Source: Niastella sp966212235
GTDB lineage: Bacteria; Bacteroidota; Bacteroidia; Chitinophagales; Chitinophagaceae
DNA length: 64,000 bases
Direction: 5' to 3'
Assembly: GCA_966212235.1 (NCBI GenBank)
Contig: CBIHPP010000017.1
Location: 1 to 64,000, forward strand
The position numbers were made by a program, and so were the translations under genes. Shown here in pieces: positions 27,123 to 35,524 of this stretch. How positions within the stretch are numbered: the stretch's first letter is position 1; every line of letters begins with the position of its first letter. The notes beneath the pieces are model-generated. The model worked only from the letters and a program-made list of their open reading frames with translations. It did no database searches and had not been told where the DNA came from.

Positions 27123-28628
27123 ATGAATAAAATATATAAAATAAATTATGGGGGTCTGTTTTTCTGTGTGTCGATGGCATTGATACTATTAATGTCTGCA
27201 TGCAAAAAGTCAGTAGAAGGAGGTCCTGTAATTACCGAGGTTCGTAGTTATGTTGCAACTCCGGGCGATTCTGTTTTATCCGGCGTTGTGCCCGATGGAC
27301 AATGGGTGGTTATTGCTGGTCAGCATTTACAAAATGCACTTCAAATAACGTTTAACGGAGTACCGGCTTCTTTTAATAATGCATTATTTGCTTCGAATAG
27401 TGTTGTCGTGCAAATTCCTTCCATTGTGTTTTCAACAATAGATACGAATAAGCTCAATACCATTGAGTATACAACGCCCGGAGGTACTACAACGTTCTCT
27501 TTCAAATTAACCCCGGCTGTACCAACCATTACAGCTATTTCCAATGTATTTGCCAACCCGGGTGACTCTGTTTTTGTTTATGGAGCAAACCTCGTTTTAG
27601 TTCAAAGTCTTTCTTATGGAGGAAAAAAAATTGCTTCCTTTCAATCAGATTACGATGGAACTTCCCTTGGTTTTGTTATGCCAAACCCAGCTCCTACAAG
27701 CGGAGATGTAATAGTGACTACCAGGAGCGGTACAGTTGTTTTTAAAATAGTAGCAACGCCAACTATTACGGGCGTTTCTAACGAGAATGCCAATACGGGC
27801 GATTCTGTTTACGTATATGGTACATACCTGAAAAGTATTCAAACATTTGATTTTTCAGGTGTTACTATAACTTCTTTTGTAACTTCTTCAGATGGAAGTT
27901 TTGTTGCCTTTGAATTACCTTCTTTATCTCAATCGGGACCAGCATCTATTACAACAGCCTTTGGTACTGTTACTACTGTTTATGATGTTAATAATATGTA
28001 TAACGTTAAGTACGTTGGTAGTGCCACAACAGGCGTATTAGGAAATATGGAATGGGGAGATGCCTTTGGATGGCAATGGTGGGGTGGATCCAGACTTTCT
28101 GTAGTGAGTAACGGGGGGTGGATAACAGATTGCCCTGAAATGGCCGGTAACACAGGCATGTTCATTTCTATAAAAGATGGCCCGCTGGCCGCTGGTGCAA
28201 GTGGTAGCCAAATACCCATAGGGGACGCATTGTGGGTGCCTGCTGCCAGATTAACTGACCCGGTTGGTGATTGGGCTTTGAAATTTGAAATATATATTCC
28301 CAATTCATGGAACGGTGGTTCCCTTCGTATTCAAACTGGTTTCACGAATTCTTATACAGCACTGTACGAGCCCTGGAAAATTTCTTCATCAGCTACATCG
28401 GCATATTCTACCAATGGTTGGAGAACTGTTACTATCCCGCTATCCAGGTTCCTGTCAACCGATGCTACACTTGGTGAAGGAAGGGGTATGCCCGTTACTT
28501 CACTCTCAAGTTTATTAGGCACCGGTAAAACTGGTTTAAATGTAATGTTTAAAAATTACGCAACATCAGCTACTTCTACCGGCTTTTATGGTGGCTTTGA
28601 TAATTTCAGAATTGTAAAAATTAAATAG
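27123..28628 (+). CDS. IPT/TIG surface glycan-binding lipoprotein (SGBP-B-like)
   Basis: This 501-residue lipoprotein (lipobox LLMSAC, then KKSVEGG) has three tandem Ig-like IPT/TIG domains (about 35-280), recognisable from repeats such as TITAISNVFANPGDSVFVYG and TITGVSNENANTGDSVYVYG. A C-terminal beta-rich domain (about 290-501) follows, with WGWGDAFG-like aromatic surfaces (GDAFGWQWWGGSRL) and the end FYGGFDNFRIVKIK. This is the plan of SGBP-B, the non-SusD binding protein of the B. ovatus xyloglucan locus, whose C-terminal domain binds xyloglucan. It directly follows SusD, as expected. A strong intercistronic terminator follows the gene. Confidence 0.88.
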   Translation: MNKIYKINYGGLFFCVSMALILLMSACKKSVEGGPVITEVRSYVATPGDSVLSGVVPDGQWVVIAGQHLQNALQITFNGVPASFNNALFASNSVVVQIPSIVFSTIDTNKLNTIEYTTPGGTTTFSFKLTPAVPTITAISNVFANPGDSVFVYGANLVLVQSLSYGGKKIASFQSDYDGTSLGFVMPNPAPTSGDVIVTTRSGTVVFKIVATPTITGVSNENANTGDSVYVYGTYLKSIQTFDFSGVTITSFVTSSDGSFVAFELPSLSQSGPASITTAFGTVTTVYDVNNMYNVKYVGSATTGVLGNMEWGDAFGWQWWGGSRLSVVSNGGWITDCPEMAGNTGMFISIKDGPLAAGASGSQIPIGDALWVPAARLTDPVGDWALKFEIYIPNSWNGGSLRIQTGFTNSYTALYEPWKISSSATSAYSTNGWRTVTIPLSRFLSTDATLGEGRGMPVTSLSSLLGTGKTGLNVMFKNYATSATSTGFYGGFDNFRIVKIK

Positions 28629-28644
28629 CAGGTAATTGAAATAA

Positions 28645-28669
28645 CAGCGGGTTTTGCCCGCTGCTTTTT
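28645..28669 (+). terminator. Intercistronic terminator after the SGBP gene
   Basis: CAGCGGG (28645-28651), a 5-nt loop and CCCGCTG (28657-28663) form a perfect 7-bp GC-rich stem followed by C and TTTTT. It sits 16 bp after the SGBP stop, between the binding/import genes and the GH5 enzyme genes, with no matching operator after it. It probably gives partial termination. Confidence 0.85.
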
Positions 28670-28697
28670 AAGATTAAAAAAATATGAAAATATACAG

Positions 28698-30197
28698 ATG
28701 AAAAAGAAAATAATTTATTTGATAGCAGGAGGTTTAATCCCCCTTCTTTCTATCATTTCCTGTAAAAAAACAAAAGCTGATTCACCGGAAATTTCTATTT
28801 CAAATATTACAGATACCATACCTGAAAATGGAGGAACCCAATCCCTGTCATTTACCTGTAATGCTGAATGGAGTATTGATACAACTGGTTTTGGCTGGGT
28901 AAATATCAGCCCCATAGCCGGGGGTAGCGGTGAAGCAACCATTACTTACACAGCAACGGCTAACAAAACCGGCATCAGCCGTAATGTAATTTTAAAGCTT
29001 AATGCTGCAAATGGCCAGGCCAGGCGAATTACAATACTACAGGCACCGGTAATCTTTGCTTCGTATAATACCTCACCCAAAGCACCGGATGCAACCGGCA
29101 TGGGCAGTACGGCTATGGAAATAAATGCAAAGATCAAAATGGGGATGAATATCTGGAACACTATGGAATCACCAGGTGGAGAAACCGGTTGGGGCAATCC
29201 TGTTATTACTCAATCGCTGATTGATACGCTGAAAAAAGCCGGTTTTAATGCAATAAGGCTTCCCATTGGTTATTGGAATCAGGGACATGTTGACAAAAAT
29301 AACTGTAAAATTGATGATGCCTGGTTAAACAGGGTTAAAGAAGTAGTACAATATTGTGTAAACGCTGGTATGTATGTAGAAATAAACCGCCACCATGATA
29401 ATGCTGGTTACAAAGATAATAGTGGTAATGGTATTGATGACCCTAAGTTGTCTGGTGCACAATTAGATACTGCAAAAGCTATACATAAAGCCCTATGGGA
29501 GCAGATAGCTACCAAGCTGCGTGATTTTGATGAGCATGTAATGTTTGCAAGTTACAACGAGCCCAATGCCACAGATTTGCCATCAGCTACTGTTTTACAC
29601 GATTTGCACCAGGTTTTCATTGATGCAGTTCGTTCTACCGGAGGCAAAAATGCGTATCGTACTTTAGTGCTCCAGGCACCAAACACATCGCTTGATCTGA
29701 TGAACTATTATGCGCCAGACGGAATACCAGGTTTGCCTAAAGATCATGTTCCTAATAAATTGATGCTTGAATTTCACTGGTACTCACCTCCTAATTTTTG
29801 TATACTGGGTGGTGATGCAAGCTGGGGCAAAGAGTGGCGTTATTGGGGTAAGAACCTGCATTCATTGACCGACCCCGAACATAACTCAAATCCAGATTAT
29901 GAAGAAGCCTATATGGAACGCAACATGGAATGGGCAAAAAAAGCTTATGTGGATAAAAACATCCCGGTGCTAATTGGTGAGTTCGGTGCAGAATACCATG
30001 CCAATGATCTTGTAGGACATCCGGCAGATTCAATATTGTCCAGAACGTCAGTCGCACATTTCTTTGGGCATATGGTAAGAACTGCCCGTGCCAATGGACT
30101 CTCACCATTTTTGTGGGCTGGTGTAATTAACAGGCAAACCGAAACAATAGAAGATAAACAGCAGTTAGATTCTTTACGCAAAGGAGCAGGGTTCTAA
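28698..30197 (+). CDS. GH5 (subfamily 4-like) endo-xyloglucanase with BACON domain
   Basis: This 499-residue lipoprotein (lipobox SIISC then KKTKAD) has a BACON domain (about 35-115; SLSFTCNAEWSID, RNVILKLNAANGQARRITILQAP) and a GH5 barrel (about 145-495). Glu 288 in SYNEPN is the acid/base and Glu 428 in LIGEFGAEY the nucleophile. The same BACON-GH5_4 layout is found in BoGH5A, the vanguard endo-xyloglucanase of B. ovatus. The barrel is atypical in two places: GMNIWNT where most members have GWNxGNT, and EINRHHDNAGY where the paralogue at 30352 has NIHWDGG. Either change could shift glycan subsite use. It is likely surface-anchored and cuts the backbone. Confidence 0.92.
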   Translation: MKKKIIYLIAGGLIPLLSIISCKKTKADSPEISISNITDTIPENGGTQSLSFTCNAEWSIDTTGFGWVNISPIAGGSGEATITYTATANKTGISRNVILKLNAANGQARRITILQAPVIFASYNTSPKAPDATGMGSTAMEINAKIKMGMNIWNTMESPGGETGWGNPVITQSLIDTLKKAGFNAIRLPIGYWNQGHVDKNNCKIDDAWLNRVKEVVQYCVNAGMYVEINRHHDNAGYKDNSGNGIDDPKLSGAQLDTAKAIHKALWEQIATKLRDFDEHVMFASYNEPNATDLPSATVLHDLHQVFIDAVRSTGGKNAYRTLVLQAPNTSLDLMNYYAPDGIPGLPKDHVPNKLMLEFHWYSPPNFCILGGDASWGKEWRYWGKNLHSLTDPEHNSNPDYEEAYMERNMEWAKKAYVDKNIPVLIGEFGAEYHANDLVGHPADSILSRTSVAHFFGHMVRTARANGLSPFLWAGVINRQTETIEDKQQLDSLRKGAGF

Positions 30198-30240
30198 AAT
30201 AAAACAAGTTAATAGGATAGCAGTCTTCGGCTTTACAAAA

Positions 30241-30287
30241 AGGACCTGGGGATGGTCAATGAAAAATTGCACCATCTCTCAGGTCCT
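30241..30287. other. Long hairpin between the two GH5 genes
   Basis: AGGACCTGGGGATGGT (30241-30256) pairs with ACCATCTCTCAGGTCCT (30271-30287) with one offset base, and an inner CAAT/ATTG pair closes on a GAAAA loop. It lies in a 154-bp gap. On the minus strand it is followed by TTTTTG, so it has terminator form only in the antisense direction. In sense mRNA it could block exonucleases or mark processing. Confidence 0.6.
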
Positions 30288-30351
30288 ACTAACCGATATA
30301 TAATGGCTGACCTATAAATACAAAAAAAATAAAATCAAAAGGAAATATACA

Positions 30352-31515
30352 ATGATCGGATTTCTGAGTGCTGTACTGTTTTTTACAGGCTGTCATCAAA
30401 AGAACGATGTGATCTATCCATCATACAATGTATCGCCAAAAGCGCCTGATGCAACCGGAATGGGCAGCAACGCCGTACAATTAGCAGCAAAATTTAAGTT
30501 GGGCTGGAACATCGGCAACACCTTTGAAGCGTCGGGTGGTGAAACCGGTTGGGGCAGTCCTGTCATTACAGAGGATTATATAAAATTCGTAAAGCAGCAG
30601 GGATTTAATGCTATTCGTATTCCCTGTGCATGGGATTGGCATCATATAGCTAATCAGTCAACTGCCCTTATAGACCAGCATTGGCTCAACAGGGTAAAAG
30701 AGGTAGTAGGGTATTGTGTGAAAAATGATATGTATGTTTTATTGAACATTCATTGGGATGGAGGCTGGCTGGAAAACAATATTACCAAAATAAAAAAAGA
30801 CTCGGTCAACGCCAAACAAAAAGCTTTGTGGGAACAGATCGCAACGGCCATGCGTGATTTTGATGAGCACCTGATTTTTGCAGGCGCCAATGAGCCCGCT
30901 GCTGAAAATGCGGAGCAAATGGAAATACTTGCCGGCTATCATCAAACCTTTATCAATGCAGTTCGATCCACCGGCGGCAGAAACAGTTACAGGGTGCTTG
31001 TGGTTCAGGGACCATCAACAGACATTGAAAAGACCAATAAACTGATGAATAGTCTTCCCACAGATTTGGTGAAGGATCGGATGATGGTGGAGGTTCATTT
31101 TTACACGCCATACCAATTATGCCTGATGAATGGTGATGCCAATTGGGGCAAAATGTTTTATTACTGGGGTGCCGGACATCATTCTACTATTGAACCGGGT
31201 CGCAATGCCACCTGGGGAGAAGAAGCTGACATAATCAATTTCTTCGGTATGATGAAGACGAAATTCGCCGATAAAGGAATTCCAATTATCCTGGGGGAAT
31301 ATGGGGCTTACAGACGAAACGGTAATGCGAATGGTCCGTTGGATAAAGCAACACATAACGATGCCATAGATCATTGGATAACTTTTGTAACCAAACAGGG
31401 GATAGCCAACGGTTTTTTACCATTCTGGTGGGATACCGGTGGCGCACTGGATAGACGAAATCTTACAGTAAAAGATCAGCGTACGATCGATGCGCTTATC
31501 GCAGGTAGTAAATAA
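30352..31515 (+). CDS. GH5 (subfamily 4-like) endoglucanase/xyloglucanase lipoprotein
   Basis: This 387-residue enzyme has a lipobox (LFFTGC) but a very short leader with no basic residue before it. The in-frame upstream codons are Lys/Arg-rich, so the true start may be earlier at a non-ATG codon. The mature protein starts YNVSPKAPDATGMGS, almost as in the GH5 gene just before it, showing tandem duplication. The barrel has canonical GWNIGNTFE, NIHWDGGW, acid/base Glu 181 in GANEPA and nucleophile Glu 316 in ILGEYGA. There is no BACON domain. It should act as an endo-beta-1,4-glucanase or xyloglucanase. An AAAAGGA ribosome site lies 8 bp upstream. Confidence 0.91.
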   Translation: MIGFLSAVLFFTGCHQKNDVIYPSYNVSPKAPDATGMGSNAVQLAAKFKLGWNIGNTFEASGGETGWGSPVITEDYIKFVKQQGFNAIRIPCAWDWHHIANQSTALIDQHWLNRVKEVVGYCVKNDMYVLLNIHWDGGWLENNITKIKKDSVNAKQKALWEQIATAMRDFDEHLIFAGANEPAAENAEQMEILAGYHQTFINAVRSTGGRNSYRVLVVQGPSTDIEKTNKLMNSLPTDLVKDRMMVEVHFYTPYQLCLMNGDANWGKMFYYWGAGHHSTIEPGRNATWGEEADIINFFGMMKTKFADKGIPIILGEYGAYRRNGNANGPLDKATHNDAIDHWITFVTKQGIANGFLPFWWDTGGALDRRNLTVKDQRTIDALIAGSK

Positions 31516-31544
31516 ATATTATTGAAACATTACAGATCTGAAGG

Positions 31545-33158
31545 ATGAAAAATAAATTATTGTTTTGGCTGGTACTGATTCCTTTCATTTCGGAAAAAGG
31601 GATTGCTCAAACTTCAAAACAGCAATCAAACCCAAAACAAATTAAACTGGCCGTACAGGAACGGGTGATAGATATTGATTTCAAAAAAACAGCAGGCCCT
31701 TTGAATACCTTTTTCAAAGAATGTGTTGGGGCCGGCAGGGCTAATGAAGGATTGAGGGCCGACTGGCAACAACAGTTGGCGTATGTGAAAAAAGAATGTG
31801 GTTTCAAATACATCCGCATGCATGGACTTTTAACGGATGATATGGCTGTTTATAAAGAAGACAGCAAAGGGAATCCTGAATACAATTACATGTACATAGA
31901 CCCTTTGTTCGATTTTTTACAAAGCATTGGGATGAAGCCATTTGTTGAACTGGGCTTTATGCCTTCCGCATTGGCAAGCGGTCAACAAACCATTTTCTGG
32001 TGGCGGGGCAACGTTACGCCACCAAAAGATTATGAAAAATGGGCTGCATTGATTAAAAACCTTACAGAACATTTTACAGAACGTTATGGCGTTGATGAAG
32101 TAAAGACCTGGTATTTTGAAGTGTGGAATGAACCAAATCTTTCTCCCGGATTCTGGACAGGAACGCAACAGGATTACTTCAAATTATATCAATACACGGC
32201 GCAGGCAGTTAAAAGTGTAAATAAAGATTACCGGGTTGGCGGACCGGGAACTGCCGGCGCAGCATGGGAAAGTGAGATGATCGATTTCTGTTTCAGAAAT
32301 GCTTTGCCTATAGATTTCATTAGCACGCATGCTTACGGCGTGAAGCAGGGATTTCTGGATGAATACGGACAAGGGGGAACGGTACTTGATAAAAATCCGA
32401 TGAGTGTTAGTGGCGATGTGCTTCAATCCAGAGTAGAGATTGCTACCTCTCACATGCCGGACCTGGAATTGCATTACACAGAGTGGAGTGCATCTTATAC
32501 ACCTGCTGATCCTATTCATGATAGTTACCACGAAGCAGCCTATGTTTTGCAGAAAATGAAACAGGTAGGTAGTGCAGCCAATTCCATGTCGTATTGGGTG
32601 TTCACCGATATTTTTGAAGAATCAGGGCCAAGGTTCACGCCTTTTCACGGCGGCTTTGGCATGTTGAACACACAAGGTATTAACAAGCCCGTTTTTTATT
32701 CGTATCAATTCCTGAACCAGCTGGGAAATATTGAACTGGTAAATAAAGATGCCGCTTCCTGGGCTTGCAGGGATTCTGCAGGAAACATTCAGCTATTAGC
32801 CTGGGATTTCACAAACACGCACCCGGGGGATTCAATGCACAATCAGAAATATTACATCCAGGATCTGCCATCTAAATCAAAAGGAAAACTGAAGATCAAC
32901 ATGACGCAGGTGCCTGCTGGTACGTATGCCCTTGAAATTTATAAAGTAGGTTATAGAAGTAATGATGCTTATTCAACCTATCTCTCTATGGGTAAGCCTT
33001 CGCAGCTTACAAAACAACAGGTGGAGCATATAAAAAAGCAGAATGACGGTTCAGCTGTTTCAAAAGAGATTATTACTGTGAAAAATGGCATTCCATTTTC
33101 AAAAGAACTGGACATCAGGGAGAACGATGTTTTCTTTTTGAATTTTATCAAATTGTAA
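31545..33158 (+). CDS. GH39 family beta-xylosidase-type enzyme
   Basis: This 537-residue protein has a Sec signal peptide ending KGIAQ. The barrel (about 35-390) shows GH39 features: FKYIRMHGLLTDDMAVY, MKPFVELGFMPSALA, acid/base Glu 196 in FEVWNEPN, DFISTHAYG, and nucleophile Glu 313 in LHYTEWSAS. The C-terminal part (about 400-537) is the small beta-sandwich usual in GH39. The family includes beta-xylosidases and a few other exo-enzymes, so release of beta-linked xylose or another pentose is likely but not proven. It lies 29 bp after the GH5 gene. Confidence 0.88.
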   Translation: MKNKLLFWLVLIPFISEKGIAQTSKQQSNPKQIKLAVQERVIDIDFKKTAGPLNTFFKECVGAGRANEGLRADWQQQLAYVKKECGFKYIRMHGLLTDDMAVYKEDSKGNPEYNYMYIDPLFDFLQSIGMKPFVELGFMPSALASGQQTIFWWRGNVTPPKDYEKWAALIKNLTEHFTERYGVDEVKTWYFEVWNEPNLSPGFWTGTQQDYFKLYQYTAQAVKSVNKDYRVGGPGTAGAAWESEMIDFCFRNALPIDFISTHAYGVKQGFLDEYGQGGTVLDKNPMSVSGDVLQSRVEIATSHMPDLELHYTEWSASYTPADPIHDSYHEAAYVLQKMKQVGSAANSMSYWVFTDIFEESGPRFTPFHGGFGMLNTQGINKPVFYSYQFLNQLGNIELVNKDAASWACRDSAGNIQLLAWDFTNTHPGDSMHNQKYYIQDLPSKSKGKLKINMTQVPAGTYALEIYKVGYRSNDAYSTYLSMGKPSQLTKQQVEHIKKQNDGSAVSKEIITVKNGIPFSKELDIRENDVFFLNFIKL

Positions 33159-33234
33159 ATGATAACGCCCGTTAAACCCCGCCGTTTTTATTAACCATAA
33201 TCCGATTGCAAACACTCATTAAAAAGCAAAAAAC

Positions 33235-35523
33235 ATGAGAAAAAACATCATTTTGCTATTGTTATGTCACATAACAATGCTTGCCGCCTTTGCACAAAAT
33301 GTAACTATTTCAGTTAATGCAACGCAGAACAAACGTCTGATCTCGCCATACATATATGGGAAAAATGAAGGCTTTGACAAATCGGATCAGTTTTATAAAG
33401 ATGCGGGATTGCGCTTCGCCCGGATGAACGGAGGTAATAACGCGTCAGCTTATAACTGGCGTGCGAAATTGGCGGTTCATCCCGACTGGTTCAATAACGT
33501 TTATGGTGCTGATTGGGATGTTAATGCACAAAAAATTAATAACAACTTTTCGAACATCCAGGGCATGTTTGCCTTTCAGTTACTGGGCAGAGTGGCTTCC
33601 AGTGGGGCACACAACTTCCCTGACTGGCAGTATATGCAGGATCACCCGGGTTGGAATGGCTATCATCAAAATTTAAACGGTGACGGTACGCCTAATCCAG
33701 ATCCCGCGGGAGCGGCCCTGGTTGAGGGAAACAAGGATTTGTTCAGTAAGCCATGGCCAGCCGACTCTTCAGTAGCAATGCTTAATTCCTGGTTTGGGGC
33801 CGGTGGTAAAGGGTTTGACAAAAACAAGTTTTTATACTGGAATATGGACAACGAGGTAGATATATGGAGCGGCACGCATGATTGGGCTATGCCAACGCAA
33901 ATTTCGGCATCTGCTTTTATGGATCGCTATATAGAATTAGCGAAGAAAGCGAAAGCGCTATATCCTGGCATCAAACTCTGCGGACCTGTTACAACCTCCG
34001 AATGGCAATGGTACAAATGGTCAAGTGAAAGTATATACATAAATGGCCGGTATTATCCCTGGATCGAGTATTTTATAAAACGCCTTGGCGATGAGTATAA
34101 GGCAACCGGTATCAAACTGGTAGATGTATTGGATATTCACAACTATCCCTGGTATAATAACGATGATGCTGCGGCACTGCAGGGGCACCGGATCTATTAT
34201 GATACGACGTATGATTATCCGGGTTCAAACGGTATTAAATCAAGTACGGGTGGATGGGATAACTCATTGACAAAACAATATATTTTCAAGCGGATCAACG
34301 GCTGGTTAAACGAACATTTTGGTGCAAACCATGGCATAACACCTGGTGTAAGCGAATGGGGTACCATGTCAGGCAGCAACCCAACCCTTGAATCTGTTAT
34401 ATATGCTTCGCATCTGGGCACCTTTGCAAACAATGGTGTTGAATTGTTTTCTCCATGGAACTGGTCTATCGGTATGTGGGAAACCTTGCACCTCTTTAGC
34501 AGGAATGCAAAAAAATATAGTGTATCCAGCACTTCTACCCTTGAAAATACGGTATCTGCTTACTCCTCGGTAAACGAAAATGCCGACTCTTTAACGGTGA
34601 TGCTTGTAAACCGTGACATGAGCGCTTCCCGCACGGTTACAATAAACCTAAGCAATTTCAATGTTGCTAATGGAAATTACAACACATTACAGTTGTCATC
34701 TTTACCGGCGACAGAGACGTTTGTATCACATACGCAAAATGCGCTGAAAGCAAATACCGTGGCGGTAAATTCAAATTCATTGACCATAACAGTGCCAGCT
34801 CTTTCTACAACGGCTATTCTGCTGGTTAAAACCACCACACCTGCTGTTACCTACGTTGCTTTAACGAACCGGGCTACCGGGTTGTTGATGGATGGTATGT
34901 ACAGGTTCTCCGATGGGTCCAATGCCGGGCAGTGGAGCAATAGCGGCAGTGAGGCACAACAATGGGTGCTCGAAACAAGTGGGAGTTATGTGAAAATAAA
35001 AAACCGTGCTTCCAACTTATACCTCGATGGCATGGGCAGTACAACCAATGGCGCCGTGGTGGCTCAAAAGAACAGCAGCACCAGTTTTAATCAACAATGG
35101 CAACAGGAGGCCGCAGGAAGTTATCTTAAGTTTAAGAACCGGGCTACAGGCTTATATCTTGATGGTATGGGCAGATCGTCCAACGGCTCAGATCTGGGTC
35201 AATGGAGCAGCAGCAATAGTAATAATCAACAGTGGGGAATGGCCACGGTTGGGCAGTCACGAATAGCAACAGTTGCGAATAATGACCAACTGCTTTTATA
35301 TCCGAATCCATTTAAAGGAACGTTCAATATGATATTCGATAAACCCGAAGAGGTAAAACTTATTACAATATTCGACATAGCCGGTAAGCGTGTTGAAGTT
35401 ATTAATAGTTCGGCAATTAGAAATTCGATGTCAATGGGCGCATCCCTGAAAGCCGGTGCGTATATAGTTCAGGTGGATGGGGTAAACGGGACGAAAACAT
35501 TTAAGGTTGTTAAGACGAATTAG
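33235..35523 (+). CDS. GH44 endoglucanase/xyloglucanase with ricin-type lectin and T9SS sorting domain
   Basis: This 762-residue protein has a signal peptide ending AFAQ. The catalytic domain (about 20-430) shows GH44 marks: ISPYIYGKNEG, RFARMNGGNNASAYNW, acid/base Glu 207 in NMDNEVDIW, DVLDIHNYPWY, and nucleophile Glu 374 in GVSEWGT. A GH-associated beta domain follows to about 530. Then comes a ricin-type lectin region (about 537-668) with three NRAT/NRAS-GLYLDGM repeats. The last 80 residues are a type IX sorting domain (LLLYPNPFKGTFNM, FDIAGKRV, KAGAYIVQV). GH44 enzymes include strong xyloglucanases. It is the only protein in the window with a T9SS tail. Confidence 0.9.
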   Translation: MRKNIILLLLCHITMLAAFAQNVTISVNATQNKRLISPYIYGKNEGFDKSDQFYKDAGLRFARMNGGNNASAYNWRAKLAVHPDWFNNVYGADWDVNAQKINNNFSNIQGMFAFQLLGRVASSGAHNFPDWQYMQDHPGWNGYHQNLNGDGTPNPDPAGAALVEGNKDLFSKPWPADSSVAMLNSWFGAGGKGFDKNKFLYWNMDNEVDIWSGTHDWAMPTQISASAFMDRYIELAKKAKALYPGIKLCGPVTTSEWQWYKWSSESIYINGRYYPWIEYFIKRLGDEYKATGIKLVDVLDIHNYPWYNNDDAAALQGHRIYYDTTYDYPGSNGIKSSTGGWDNSLTKQYIFKRINGWLNEHFGANHGITPGVSEWGTMSGSNPTLESVIYASHLGTFANNGVELFSPWNWSIGMWETLHLFSRNAKKYSVSSTSTLENTVSAYSSVNENADSLTVMLVNRDMSASRTVTINLSNFNVANGNYNTLQLSSLPATETFVSHTQNALKANTVAVNSNSLTITVPALSTTAILLVKTTTPAVTYVALTNRATGLLMDGMYRFSDGSNAGQWSNSGSEAQQWVLETSGSYVKIKNRASNLYLDGMGSTTNGAVVAQKNSSTSFNQQWQQEAAGSYLKFKNRATGLYLDGMGRSSNGSDLGQWSSSNSNNQQWGMATVGQSRIATVANNDQLLLYPNPFKGTFNMIFDKPEEVKLITIFDIAGKRVEVINSSAIRNSMSMGASLKAGAYIVQVDGVNGTKTFKVVKTN

Positions 35524-35524
35524 A

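Noticed and set aside
30267..30280. TTGCACCATCTCTC before the second GH5 gene, resembling the operator repeat
   Set aside because: There is no partner 22 bp away and no -7 box at +38/39; the bases belong to the 3' arm of a hairpin.
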